Below are positions 17,401-24,276 of a stretch of DNA of 64,000 nucleotides, piece after piece (position 1 is the stretch's first letter; the number at the start of each line of letters is the position of its first letter). The notes under the pieces were generated by a model. That model was not told the origin of the DNA, searched no databases, and saw only the letters and a list, made by a program, of their open reading frames with translations. Source of the stretch: an uncultured Eubacteriales bacterium (GTDB lineage Bacteria > Bacillota > Clostridia > Christensenellales > Aristaeellaceae); contig CADBCY010000014.1 of the NCBI GenBank assembly GCA_902793325.1, positions 1-64,000 on the forward strand. Reading direction: 5' to 3'. The translations under genes were made by a program, and so were the position numbers.

Positions 17401-19154
17401 TGATGCAACACAACCGGCCGAAGCCCCTGATAAGGCGCATTCACCAATTTGCGCATTTCAGCGGGATACTTTCTGACATAGCTGTCACAGAACAGCAAGA
17501 ACGCCTGGGCGGGTGTCGCTCCGGTATAGCTATTCTCTGCTACTGTAATCGTATGTTCCTTTTTTACGGAAGGAACACCAAGAGATTTTCCTGTTTCAGA
17601 AAGGCGACGATACATCCTTGCCCGAAGATCCTTGTGATAGATATTGTGGCGATTCATGAAATCCCACAAATCGAGCGCATTGAATTGATCTATAGTAAGG
17701 ATACCTTCACGCAGCAGAATGCTCCGAAGAGGCGCATATTCAACGCCTGCAAGACGATTCTGCAAGTCTTCTTCCAAAGACTTAGCAACCATCACAGTCG
17801 TTTTTCCTTTGTCATTCTTTTTTGTCGTGTTATCATCTGATTTCGGCGTAGGAATCTCACGGTCAGATTTTGCCCTGGTCGCGCTCTCCGTTTCATCTTC
17901 AACCAGATACCATGCCGTTTTGTTTTCAGTGCTTCTTCCACCGCCCGGACAATACTTAAAAGTGTAGCCGTTATTCCGAGCCTGCAAGATGAAATCTGCA
18001 TGCTCCATACCGCCGATCAACCATAAGACTCCTCCCTGCTGCCGCTTGTCAACATAGGGGAGGCGCTTTAGCTCCAACAGACCGACAATATCCTTCGGCT
18101 CTTCTTCTATCGGCTGTGTTTTTATTCCAGCCACAGTTTGTCCCTTTTGCGTATCGTAAGCTTGGGGTTCAGAAGCTTCCTTACTCTGATTTGCCGCAAT
18201 CCCGGCCTTCAACATCTCGAGGTATTTCTGAACAGCAATTACGTACTGTCCTCGGGCTTTCCGATTCTCTTCAACAAAACGATGTTCAGACAACAGCTTA
18301 CTGAAGACTGCCAATGCGTCAGCATGGTTCTCAGCGCCGTACAGAGAATTCCCGGATATGTCCATATCGCGCGCGATCTTTTCGCTCTTCTGAAGTGCGC
18401 GAAGATTCTCGTTGATTGAAAGGGCATTGTGGCCCTTTGAACGAAGATACGCAACATATCTTTCTTCAACAGAATAGGAAGTGACACCATTTCCCTGTTG
18501 TCTTGGCTTCTCGACCTTTTCCGGAGTGATACTGCTCTGTTGTCTCTCTTTCAGGAATTGGGCATAATACCGCAGTCCAGAGGACATGAGTTTCCCCTGT
18601 TTATGGCTATAGTGACGAAAAACGCGGCTGAATTGCCGAGAGGATTCAATCTGCTCGACAGCGGAAGGATCGTCAATAGTAAAGATGCTTCCTGAAATGA
18701 GCTTATTAGAAACGCAATACTCATTGGCATCTGACATGGCAGCATAATAATCCGAAAGCTGCGAAGTGGATACGCGAGCAGCAAGCCATTTGAAGAAAGC
18801 ATCATCAATGGACTTCATTTGATCGACCACGGACAGCGCCTCCTTCAATATTTTTCGATATTCAGCAGGCCTTTGGGTATAGATCTCATACATCTGGCGG
18901 ATTAACGCAGACGCACCAGACAACCCCATCTGACCATTCGTAAAGAGATACTGAACATCCCACAGTTGCATTTTCATGCCATTGACGTTGCGATAGGTTT
19001 CATCAATTTCGAGTCCTGCTCGCAAAGCCATGGTGCGCAAGGTTTTTGACAAATCCTCTGCAACTCGATTCAATCCTGCTCCAGCGGCAAACTCTTCGTA
19101 TGCGCGAAACAGGAGTGCAACTTCATGTTGACTCCAAGCGATACGCTTTGCCAT
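14484..19154 (-). CDS. 1556-residue multidomain protein heading the BREX operon (unrecognised family)
   Basis: I do not recognise a named family for this very large protein. Residues 1-110 form a helical domain (WSQHEVALLF, NGMKMQLWDVQYLFTNG). Two copies of a SAM-like helical unit lie near 228-318 and 983-1066. A compact glycine-rich domain occupies about 360-420 (GGVLWLIGGMEHADF, CPGGGRSTENKTAWYL). Two clear repeats at about 706-815 and 834-945 each end in NG..V....SAT-L-MR...CGV....VIGY-P; a weaker third copy may lie at 526-620. Low-complexity linkers separate the domains. The C-terminal 430 residues resemble the tails of some large sigma-like/HTH proteins. It has AGGAGG at its start, lies directly after the operon promoter and ends four bases before brxP. 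It is thus co-expressed with BREX, perhaps as target-recognition, scaffold or control protein. Confidence 0.75.
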   Translation of the reverse strand: MAKRIAWSQHEVALLFRAYEEFAAGAGLNRVAEDLSKTLRTMALRAGLEIDETYRNVNGMKMQLWDVQYLFTNGQMGLSGASALIRQMYEIYTQRPAEYRKILKEALSVVDQMKSIDDAFFKWLAARVSTSQLSDYYAAMSDANEYCVSNKLISGSIFTIDDPSAVEQIESSRQFSRVFRHYSHKQGKLMSSGLRYYAQFLKERQQSSITPEKVEKPRQQGNGVTSYSVEERYVAYLRSKGHNALSINENLRALQKSEKIARDMDISGNSLYGAENHADALAVFSKLLSEHRFVEENRKARGQYVIAVQKYLEMLKAGIAANQSKEASEPQAYDTQKGQTVAGIKTQPIEEEPKDIVGLLELKRLPYVDKRQQGGVLWLIGGMEHADFILQARNNGYTFKYCPGGGRSTENKTAWYLVEDETESATRAKSDREIPTPKSDDNTTKKNDKGKTTVMVAKSLEEDLQNRLAGVEYAPLRSILLREGILTIDQFNALDLWDFMNRHNIYHKDLRARMYRRLSETGKSLGVPSVKKEHTITVAENSYTGATPAQAFLLFCDSYVRKYPAEMRKLVNAPYQGLRPVVLHQWDSSGKMLRLTGINAFIDPEMKTEDADKYAIWICNRCKELSSTANVVAPATVAAKSNRKGDETTKGEKTNDSKEAAPSEVDSHSGLNEPGEEKDHDNGGDAEPSARLASGLSEERLQDICLTDLSKSNDFSFCQFDFLEIEGVRYSAASSWRGAYIWTMNQLLRTHPEAFKIVLEKQRGLSDHTGATCVLENGSVICVQYSATELMRRLVGAIAICGVPVRSVIVGYRPMKERTGQYEEQYEQKAVSKTDLSAKNNFAFCKPVYCDYDGETLQNAKFWQRVYLWLLNYLSEKFQTRFEAALRAAFKKQGSIRVPGYLDNGTVVEINLSATDLMRKATMVAQGCGVNPKDIVIGYIPREDEGKEIELTPPEPVSDVQIAISDKGVMPITQDNPDKLIKGFEDWLVNDRKLSRTVGKIYRQALSSADRILRDGDSSFSLLTERPEIIRECFSKLKLSGDYSHARISQYRSAIQYYALFREQNAPVGTSDTPASNNTGVSSQTQTEQPQQQVDDRWQRVLKEGFPDGYIPGDFICQMQADAQWQEIYGSPCPLSGDNIDAAFTAIGVRRDDRIYAKDEDTSALLDDICAEIDGILATYTCVYPSRIYEKYEKALAEQSVYSMDAMIEALAGHANGRFEQRYKVYVRPGHTARQSEDCRKVMRARGGETTREELCETLWFISEDGVNAGINACPDIIRIGMGRWLLAEHFPIDAEDVQTIGDVIMRELEVKPMVRSNEIKGLLQRELPGMADDLAPYENMALINLLRYYLSDRFSFTATIITARGEKININDQFATFARERDRFTLGELEAVANENGTGIYWETVLQEAVRINQEELVNRNNIHFDVAAIDAILEEFCPGKYEGLKQLPDALLFHLPACGYPWNKYLLYSYLFAFSKRFMLCYRSLSKSGYFGAIVRRGCGIEEYKDLVEQILIDSDGWTTTADALQLLVDGGYQEYYRYKRIDAIVARVKDRRT

Positions 19155-19190
19155 GGAACAGCCTCCTAATAGCTATAATTCAACTACTAT

Positions 19191-19219
19191 AGTATACCAA
19201 CATATATACCTATAGTCAA
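19191..19219 (-). promoter_or_regulatory. BREX operon promoter
   Basis: A TTGACT -35 box and TATACT -10 box are separated by exactly 17 bases on the minus strand, about 37 bases before the ATG of the giant protein. The -10 region sits in an ACTATAGT-type palindrome. This near-consensus promoter would drive all seven genes down to the cysteine desulfurase. Confidence 0.7.
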
Positions 19220-19256
19220 AGGTTTTTTGCGGTGTTATCAATTTGTAAACCTTTGA
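19216..19256. repeat. Perfect 10-bp inverted repeat at the -35 region of the BREX promoter
   Basis: TCAAAGGTTT (19216-19225) is repeated inverted as AAACCTTTGA (19247-19256) with 21 bases between. It starts at the stop codon of the SLOG gene and overlaps the BREX -35 box. It could be a terminator stem for the SLOG gene, although there is no good T-run, or an operator for control of the BREX operon. Confidence 0.5.
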
Positions 19257-19659
19257 TCCTGTGTGCCTGATAAACGAGTGTTCGCGTGTTGCCGATGCGG
19301 CCCACATCATAAGCGATCAAATAATCACAATGATGAATCATATACTGGTTTGCCCGCAGGATTGCGGCGTGCTTTGGTACGGTTTCGAGGCCGTCAGGAA
19401 AGACGGAACCATCAACGCCATCGGGCAATGGTTCGGCGTCAGTGCGATAATAGGGCATGAGCAGCGTAAGTGTGACATCGGCATGGTTTCGCTTCACTTC
19501 CAAGACAGCGCGGGCGGCAAGACGGTCAAAGTTTCCATATCTCCCGACAACAAAGTCCGTCACACCGTATTCGGAGATATGACGCTCAACAGCCGTAAGC
19601 AGGCGGTTATAAATGCTCTCCGGCGCATCCCGATGTCCAATAAAGAAGCAGGTTTTCAA
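19216..19659 (-). CDS. SLOG/DUF1273-type nucleotide-binding protein
   Basis: The 147-residue protein begins MKTCFFIGHRDAPESI. It continues with TDFVVGRYGNFDRLAARAVLEVK and ends in HCDYLIAYDVGRIGNT. The GHR, GxxGxFD and DYLIAYD blocks match the YpsA/DUF1273 (SLOG superfamily) Rossmann-like proteins, which bind nucleotides or nucleotide-derived ligands and often occur in phage-defence neighbourhoods. A TTG start follows a GAGGAG site ten bases upstream. The gene lies directly upstream of the BREX promoter on the same strand and has its own promoter. Whether it senses a signal for BREX is unknown. Confidence 0.8.
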   Translation of the reverse strand: MKTCFFIGHRDAPESIYNRLLTAVERHISEYGVTDFVVGRYGNFDRLAARAVLEVKRNHADVTLTLLMPYYRTDAEPLPDGVDGSVFPDGLETVPKHAAILRANQYMIHHCDYLIAYDVGRIGNTRTLVYQAHRIKGLQIDNTAKNL

Positions 19660-19707
19660 GGGAGATCATCTCCTCGACAATCATGGATTGCATCAGATGC
19701 TCACCCC

Positions 19708-19737
19708 ATTATAACCCTTATGTTCACTACATTGCAA
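19708..19737 (-). promoter_or_regulatory. Promoter of the SLOG/DUF1273 gene
   Basis: On the minus strand TTGCAA and a perfect TATAAT are separated by 18 bases, about 50 bases before the TTG start of the SLOG gene. The XRE gene lies in the opposite direction. Confidence 0.6.
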
Positions 19738-19821
19738 CTCTTATGATTTCTTTCTTGCACATCAAATGTTCTGTACAATAAATGCGAAGGATCTGCGTAT
19801 ATAGTTGTGCAGGAGGCGCTT

Positions 19822-20124
19822 ATGGATACGAAAACCCACATCAAAGAATTGATGGATGAAAGAGGCTGGACTATCTATGAGTTGGCAAAGCGATCGGGGC
19901 TCGCACAAACCACCATCGCAAACATGTGGAAGCGCAATACCGAGCCAACCATCCCTTCTCTGCGAGCGATCTGCAACGGATTCGGCATCACTCTCGCTCA
20001 GTTTTTCGCGGAGGGTGACTTGGTTGAACTGACGCCTGAACAGCGCGACTTCTTCCTGCATTGGTCCGCGCTTACGCCGGAGCAAAAGAAAATGCTCATG
20101 AATCTCGTACAGTCCATGAAATAG
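19822..20124 (+). CDS. XRE-family (Cro/CI-type) HTH regulator
   Basis: This 100-residue protein has a single Cro/CI helix-turn-helix near the N-terminus: IKELMDERGWTIYELAKRSG, then TIANMWKRNTEPTIPSLRAI. A short C-terminal helical tail (TPEQRDFFLHWSALTPEQKK) is common in small XRE regulators of Clostridia. The ATG is chosen because AGGAGG lies six bases upstream; an in-frame GTG five codons earlier would overlap that site. It is divergent from the SLOG gene and the BREX operon, so it could regulate them, though no direct evidence exists. Confidence 0.85.
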   Translation: MDTKTHIKELMDERGWTIYELAKRSGLAQTTIANMWKRNTEPTIPSLRAICNGFGITLAQFFAEGDLVELTPEQRDFFLHWSALTPEQKKMLMNLVQSMK

Positions 20125-20147
20125 ATTTTGAAACCACCTGTTTTCAG

Positions 20148-20168
20148 CCCGCCATCGGCGGGTTTTAC
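20148..20168 (+). terminator. Terminator after the XRE gene
   Basis: The stem CCCGCC/GGCGGG with a 3-base loop is followed by TTTTACTTTT, just downstream of the XRE stop codon. Confidence 0.75.
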
Positions 20169-20184
20169 TTTTCCAAAAAAGAAC

Positions 20185-20213
20185 TTGACATTTCAGGAAT
20201 TGGTCTCTATAAT
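20185..20213 (+). promoter_or_regulatory. Consensus promoter of the TnpV-type gene
   Basis: TTGACA and TATAAT, both perfect consensus, are separated by 17 bases and lie about 46 bases before the start codon. Confidence 0.8.
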
Positions 20214-20259
20214 CGCTTTACCATGCTAAATCACACATTGTAGCAAGGAGGCAAAGAAT

Positions 20260-20604
20260 ATGGAGATCACTTATACTCAAAAGGGGGACTACCTCTATCC
20301 CAACCTGGCCATCGACCCGGAAGATCAAGTGGATGTCGGGAAGTACGGTCAGATGCGAAGGAAATACTTGAAGGAACATCGACCCGGGCTTTATGGAGCG
20401 CTCTGGATCGAGGGCAAGCTGACACCGCACCTGGTGGAGATCAACGATACAGCCTTTACGCAAATCGACCTCATTGTCAGGCAGCTGCTGAAGGCATATC
20501 CCGCGCCGGACAGATCGGTGAACCATCTGGCCTACGTGGCGCATATGAATAGCCTGACTGCGATGGCGGAGGAAACCATTCTTCACGATTTGATCTTCGT
20601 TTGA
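20260..20604 (+). CDS. TnpV-type transposon-associated protein
   Basis: This 114-residue protein begins MEITYTQKGDYLYPNL, with GKYGQMRRKYLKEHRPGLYGALWIEGKL and a MNSL..AEE block at the end. This layout matches the TnpV family found in conjugative and mobilizable transposons of Bacillota, whose role is unknown. AAGGAGG precedes the ATG. The gene is a separate transcription unit with its own consensus promoter and a strong terminator. No transposase lies near it, so it looks like a leftover or independently kept gene of an older element. Confidence 0.75.
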   Translation: MEITYTQKGDYLYPNLAIDPEDQVDVGKYGQMRRKYLKEHRPGLYGALWIEGKLTPHLVEINDTAFTQIDLIVRQLLKAYPAPDRSVNHLAYVAHMNSLTAMAEETILHDLIFV

Positions 20605-20608
20605 TATG

Positions 20609-20656
20609 ATACTGACGGAAGCATACAACTTCCGTCAGTATTCTGTTACAGTTGTT
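20609..20656 (+). terminator. Strong terminator after the TnpV-type gene
   Basis: A perfect 13-bp stem, ATACTGACGGAAG against CTTCCGTCAGTAT with a 7-base loop, starts five bases after the stop codon. It is followed by T-rich sequence. It may also serve the convergent higA gene. Confidence 0.8.
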
Positions 20657-20666
20657 TTTTGTAACG

Positions 20667-21716
20667 CTATGGTTGTAGACAATACTTCGTTTTCAAGCTG
20701 TTGTATTGATTGAAATCGATTATACCCTCTTTTTGTAGACGCCCCACAACAATACCAGGCGCAATTTCTATTGCTCGTGCAAAACTGAGAATAGATGCTT
20801 CCGAAATATTGTTTCTTTTTAAGAAAGCATTAAGCAAATCCGGTGGGATCAAGGTGTCAGCCGCAAATCTGTCAGCCAGATCCTCTTCGGCCTTACTCGT
20901 TCCTTCAGGTAATCCAATATGGCCAAGGAGAATGTGCCCTATTTCATGGAAAGCACTAAACCAAAACTTATCTGCATCTCGTCCTCTCACGGTTAAGCCC
21001 AGTACTATTTTTCGCCCGTCATAGAATGAAGCTCCGTGTAGAAAAGACCCCTTCATATGAGGGAGAAAAACCAAAGCAATACCGCAACTGGACAAGAGAG
21101 AAGTAAGGTTCGGGCAGAAAATCTCAGGATCTTCTACTGTCATTAGTCGTATTGTGTTAATGCTTTCCTGCAATTTCGCTAGATTAATACGTGCGGTTTC
21201 TCTGTTTGTCGCCTCTATTCTTGCTCGCTGGGCCCATGCAGCCAAAGTATAATTGCTTTTTATGCTGTTTTCCAGCCTTCTATATGCAATGCCTGGAATA
21301 ATCAGGTTCTCCAATGCACCCAACGAGGCCACTTGAAAAAACCGTCTTAAGTGCATCACACGCTCCGTCGGTTTCCTTGTCTCCTCAATCCATCCATAAC
21401 TGACCATCTCACTATAGGGGAAATGAGAAGCCATCTCTTGGTCAGCTTCCATAGCATTTTCTTCTTCTACACGAGCCAGCCTTTCCCGATAGCGAGATTC
21501 CAGATTGTTCCAGAACTCTGCAGGGACTCCCAATACACTTTCAAGTCTCAAGGCAACATCAGGTGTCAGACGTACCTCCCCATTAATCAATCTGCTGATA
21601 TGCTTCTCACTCAAATCCATTCGAACGGCAAATTCTTTTTGCGTCATCCCACGATCTTCAAGCTGTTCTCTAATTGTTGCGCCTGGTGGTGTAGCAATCG
21701 TCTTCCGACTCCTCAT
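20667..21716 (-). CDS. higA: HigA-type antitoxin fused to an ImmA/IrrE-like zinc peptidase domain
   Basis: The 349-residue protein has a HigA-type HTH at residues 14-65 (GATIREQLEDRGMTQKEFA, then HISRLINGE). Its C-terminal half is an ImmA/IrrE-type domain with the zinc motif HEIGH at 257-261 and DRFAADTLIPP further on. Such long HigA proteins pair with RelE/HigB-type toxins and repress their operon; the peptidase-like domain may control stability of the repressor or of partners. It follows the higB-like gene by 22 bases, the reverse toxin-first order usual for higBA. The catalytic HExxH is intact. It likely binds the twin palindromes upstream. Confidence 0.85.
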   Translation of the reverse strand: MRSRKTIATPPGATIREQLEDRGMTQKEFAVRMDLSEKHISRLINGEVRLTPDVALRLESVLGVPAEFWNNLESRYRERLARVEEENAMEADQEMASHFPYSEMVSYGWIEETRKPTERVMHLRRFFQVASLGALENLIIPGIAYRRLENSIKSNYTLAAWAQRARIEATNRETARINLAKLQESINTIRLMTVEDPEIFCPNLTSLLSSCGIALVFLPHMKGSFLHGASFYDGRKIVLGLTVRGRDADKFWFSAFHEIGHILLGHIGLPEGTSKAEEDLADRFAADTLIPPDLLNAFLKRNNISEASILSFARAIEIAPGIVVGRLQKEGIIDFNQYNSLKTKYCLQP

Positions 21717-21738
21717 GGCAGCAACCTCCTTACAATAT

Positions 21739-22002
21739 CTAATGGTAATCGACTATTTCAAGTATCTCTACAGCAATAATCTTATCTTTTTTCTTTTCGA
21801 AGACCAATCGATATGGGTGGGTTAAGTCCATTGCATATTGGTTTTTTCTGTTCCCTGTTAATTGATGGCATCGACCGATACGATATTTTATCAGTGTTTC
21901 AACAGAATCTGCAGATTCAATTTCACCAATTCTTTGGTCTATCAATTCAGCCATTCTATCTCCATACTTTCGTGTAGCCTTTTCTGCATCTTCACACACC
22001 AT
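21739..22002 (-). CDS. higB: HigB/RelE-type toxin (N-terminus uncertain)
   Basis: The translated 87-residue frame contains KATRKYGDRMAELIDQRI, GRCHQLTGNRKNQYAMDL and PYRLVFEKK, the core of HigB/RelE-type mRNA interferases. The annotated ATG leaves the protein short at its N-terminus. The same frame continues upstream as IQISYKTRQLQ, which looks like the missing first strand, but the codon before it is a TGA and no ATG is in frame. A good GAGGTG ribosome site and ATG lie just upstream in a different frame. Either a one-base frameshift has damaged the toxin start, or a rare start codon (ATC/ATT) or the internal ATG with its own GAGG is used. Confidence 0.7.
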   Translation of the reverse strand: MVCEDAEKATRKYGDRMAELIDQRIGEIESADSVETLIKYRIGRCHQLTGNRKNQYAMDLTHPYRLVFEKKKDKIIAVEILEIVDYH

Positions 22003-22049
22003 TTGAAGTTGCCTCGTCTTATACGAAATCTGGATATGTCATCACCTCA

Positions 22050-22121
22050 TTTACCTCTAAGGTAAATTCAGTATAACATCCAACTCCTACTTCGTCAATT
22101 AGTTTTTACCTCCAAGGTAAA
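22050..22121 (-). promoter_or_regulatory. higBA promoter between two palindromic operators
   Basis: Two copies of the palindrome TTTACCTYYAAGGTAAA lie at 22050-22066 and 22105-22121. Between them on the minus strand are TTGACG (22093-22098) and TATACT (22070-22075) separated by 17 bases. A repressor dimer at each palindrome would flank the promoter, fitting autoregulation by the HigA-type protein. Confidence 0.8.
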
Positions 22122-22161
22122 TTTAACATAAGTATATGTCGCAATCTGCCTTTTCATTCCA

Positions 22162-22860
22162 TTACACAGCTTCCGTCAGCTCTTTTTTTGTATTTCCACA
22201 ATACTCTCCACAAGCGATCAGATGGTTTTTCAGGATATCCAGGCTGTCCTCTTCCAACCGCCTTGCCCAGGATCGTTTCAAATGATAGCGTCGGGCAGTT
22301 TCGACTTCGCTGTGTTCCTGTCCATCGTCGAAGCCGAAGCGGTACATCAGGTATGCCCTGCCGCGCAGGCCGCACCTTTCGAGTCCTGCCTCCAGCGCTT
22401 CGCCGGTCTCCTTTTGCAGATAGATCTGCTCCGGCGTCATGGTATAAGGATCGTTCGGCATGCCGATGTGTCGCCAAGTCGTTTCCTCGGCTTCGGCGTC
22501 ATATTCCATCCAGCGAAAATCAGGATTGGCCCAGAGGTATCTAAACTCAAACCGTTTCGCGTTTTCCCGCAGCCAGTCCTTCATAGCGTTTTTGACTGCA
22601 GACGAGGCATAGGTCAGGAACCGTGTCCCGCGGGATGGATCGAAGCTCTCCGCGGCAACGAGCAGCGCAATCAGCCCCTCCTGCTCCAGATCGTCCACGT
22701 CCGTCTCCGAAAGGGCAAATGCGGCCTTATGCGCCTTGTGAATGTCGTCTGCGCATAGGTAGATAAACCCCTGGTTCTGCGAGATCAGACGATCCTTCGC
22801 CCATGCTTTTCCCTCTGAAATCAACCGGCAGAGCTGCTCATTGGTATATTCGTCTCCCAT
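22162..22860 (-). CDS. Sigma-70-like protein of the mobile element
   Basis: This 232-residue protein contains a sigma region 2-like segment: LISQNQGFIYLCAD, DVDDLEQEGLIALLVAAESFD and RFLTYASSAVKNAMKDWLREN. A C-terminal region with ARRYHLKRSWARRLEEDSLDIL may act as a region 4-like helix-turn-helix. It is likely an alternative sigma factor or sigma-like regulator of element genes, of a type often found in mobilizable elements of Clostridia. It overlaps the upstream XRE gene by 40 bases, which implies one transcript lexA-xre-sigma. A GGAAAGGAAA stretch precedes the ATG. Confidence 0.78.
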   Translation of the reverse strand: MGDEYTNEQLCRLISEGKAWAKDRLISQNQGFIYLCADDIHKAHKAAFALSETDVDDLEQEGLIALLVAAESFDPSRGTRFLTYASSAVKNAMKDWLRENAKRFEFRYLWANPDFRWMEYDAEAEETTWRHIGMPNDPYTMTPEQIYLQKETGEALEAGLERCGLRGRAYLMYRFGFDDGQEHSEVETARRYHLKRSWARRLEEDSLDILKNHLIACGEYCGNTKKELTEAV

Positions 22861-23651
22861 TTTCCTTTCCCTGCAATGTCCCTGCTTATCAGCTGGATGA
22901 TCGGTTCGCGGAAGTCATCCAGGCTGTGCGCGTCCACGTGCCACGCCCGCGTCACGGTTTCGAGAATCACATTCGCGATACTCTCAGGTGAAACCGGCTT
23001 TCCCTTCTTCCGCAGCGCGTAAATCTCTCGCTGCACGTCTCTCGCCACTTGGCTGTCCCGCTCCTGTAGGTCGGCATGTTCCGGCTCGCCCGTATCCTTT
23101 TTCATGCTCCGCAGCATCAGCTCCATGCGCATCACCAGCCGCTCCAGCGCCAGGCCGGAGGGCATCTTCATTGCGGAAAGCTCCATCTGCGCCGCCGGGA
23201 AGGGGCGCACCATATCCATGGCGGAGGCAATCATGTCATTCTGGATGCGCATGCCCGCCTCCAGGCTCCCGTCCAAATAAGAAGAGATGTTCCGGGAGAT
23301 CGTCGGGAAGCACGGGTTCATCACCATGCGGTTCAGGACGCTCATTTCCACCTCGCCGGAATTCAACCGACGCGCGGCCTCCGGCGACAGGCCGAGCTGC
23401 CCGACCTCATAGTTCTTCCTGTCGGGATAGTCGGTGACGCCCAGCAGGAAGTCCGTGGACACGCGAAACACCTGCGCCAGCTTCACCACGATGTCGCTGC
23501 CGGGGCTTTCGATTTCGCCCTTTTCGATACGGCTTAATGTGCTCGCCGACGTGCCGATCCGCGCCGCCAATTCTCCCTGTGTCAGCTTGTCCCGCTCGCG
23601 CAGCTCCCGCACCCGGTCGCCCAGGCTGCCGGGCAAATGCTTCTCCTTCAT
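22821..23651 (-). CDS. XRE-family HTH regulator of the mobile element
   Basis: The protein has about 276 residues. A Cro/CI helix-turn-helix lies near residues 11-65 (LGDRVRELRERDKLTQGELA, TSASTLSRIEKGE, VKLAQVFRVSTDFLLG). The rest is helical and unlike known ligand domains. The start MKEKHL is chosen because GGAG lies five bases upstream; a longer frame would run into lexA. It follows lexA by two bases and precedes the sigma-like gene. It is probably a control gene of the element. Confidence 0.8.
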   Translation of the reverse strand: MKEKHLPGSLGDRVRELRERDKLTQGELAARIGTSASTLSRIEKGEIESPGSDIVVKLAQVFRVSTDFLLGVTDYPDRKNYEVGQLGLSPEAARRLNSGEVEMSVLNRMVMNPCFPTISRNISSYLDGSLEAGMRIQNDMIASAMDMVRPFPAAQMELSAMKMPSGLALERLVMRMELMLRSMKKDTGEPEHADLQERDSQVARDVQREIYALRKKGKPVSPESIANVILETVTRAWHVDAHSLDDFREPIIQLISRDIAGKGKWETNIPMSSSAG

Positions 23652-23653
23652 AT

Positions 23654-24253
23654 TCACTCCAGGTTCTTCAACACCCGCACCGCGATGCCCTGAATCTGGC
23701 ATCGGTCGACGAGTATGTCTGCGTAATTCCGATTCTCTGGCTTCAACCTCACACGCTTCTTCTCCGGCTCGGGATAGTAGCGCTTCAACGTCGCGGCGTC
23801 CTCGTCGTCGATGAACGCCACCACGATCTGCCCGGTTTCGGCGGTTTCCTGCTGGCGCACCAGCACCAGGTCGCCGCTGTCGATGCCGGCATCGATCATG
23901 GAATCGCCCTCGGCCCGAAGCAGAAAATAACTGCCGGATTTCGCCAGGGCAGGGGAGATCGTATAGGTCTCCTCAATGTTTTCCTCGGCAAGGATCGGCT
24001 GGCCACAGGCAATGCGTCCCACCAGCGGCACGCGCATGGCGTCGCGCTGCCCGACCATTCGGATGTTCCGGTGGCCGCTATAATCCAGCCGCCCCTGCTC
24101 CTTCAGCTCCGCGAGGTAGCGCTGCACGGTACCTCTGGAGATGCCGGTCTCGGCGACGATCTCGCGGATTGACGGGGAATTTCCGAATTCGGCAGAATGT
24201 CGCTGGATTACCTCGATGATCCTTCTGAACTTTTCCTCATCCTTCGTGCGCAC
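23654..24253 (-). CDS. lexA: LexA-like repressor (S24 self-cleaving)
   Basis: This 199-residue protein has a winged helix-turn-helix at its N-terminus (SPSIREIVAETGISRGTVQRY). The S24 peptidase domain has catalytic S118 in EGDSMID and K157 in AATLKRY. The predicted cleavage site is Cys83-Gly84 in GRIACGQP, in place of the usual Ala-Gly. The length is normal for LexA. Because it sits among mobility genes, it probably links excision or transfer of the island to DNA damage rather than being the host's main LexA. The GTG start follows a GAGGGG site. Its promoter carries a GACATTTGTC palindrome, a likely self-operator. Confidence 0.85.
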   Translation of the reverse strand: MRTKDEEKFRRIIEVIQRHSAEFGNSPSIREIVAETGISRGTVQRYLAELKEQGRLDYSGHRNIRMVGQRDAMRVPLVGRIACGQPILAEENIEETYTISPALAKSGSYFLLRAEGDSMIDAGIDSGDLVLVRQQETAETGQIVVAFIDDEDAATLKRYYPEPEKKRVRLKPENRNYADILVDRCQIQGIAVRVLKNLE

Positions 24254-24276
24254 GGGATACCCCTCACTTTATATGT

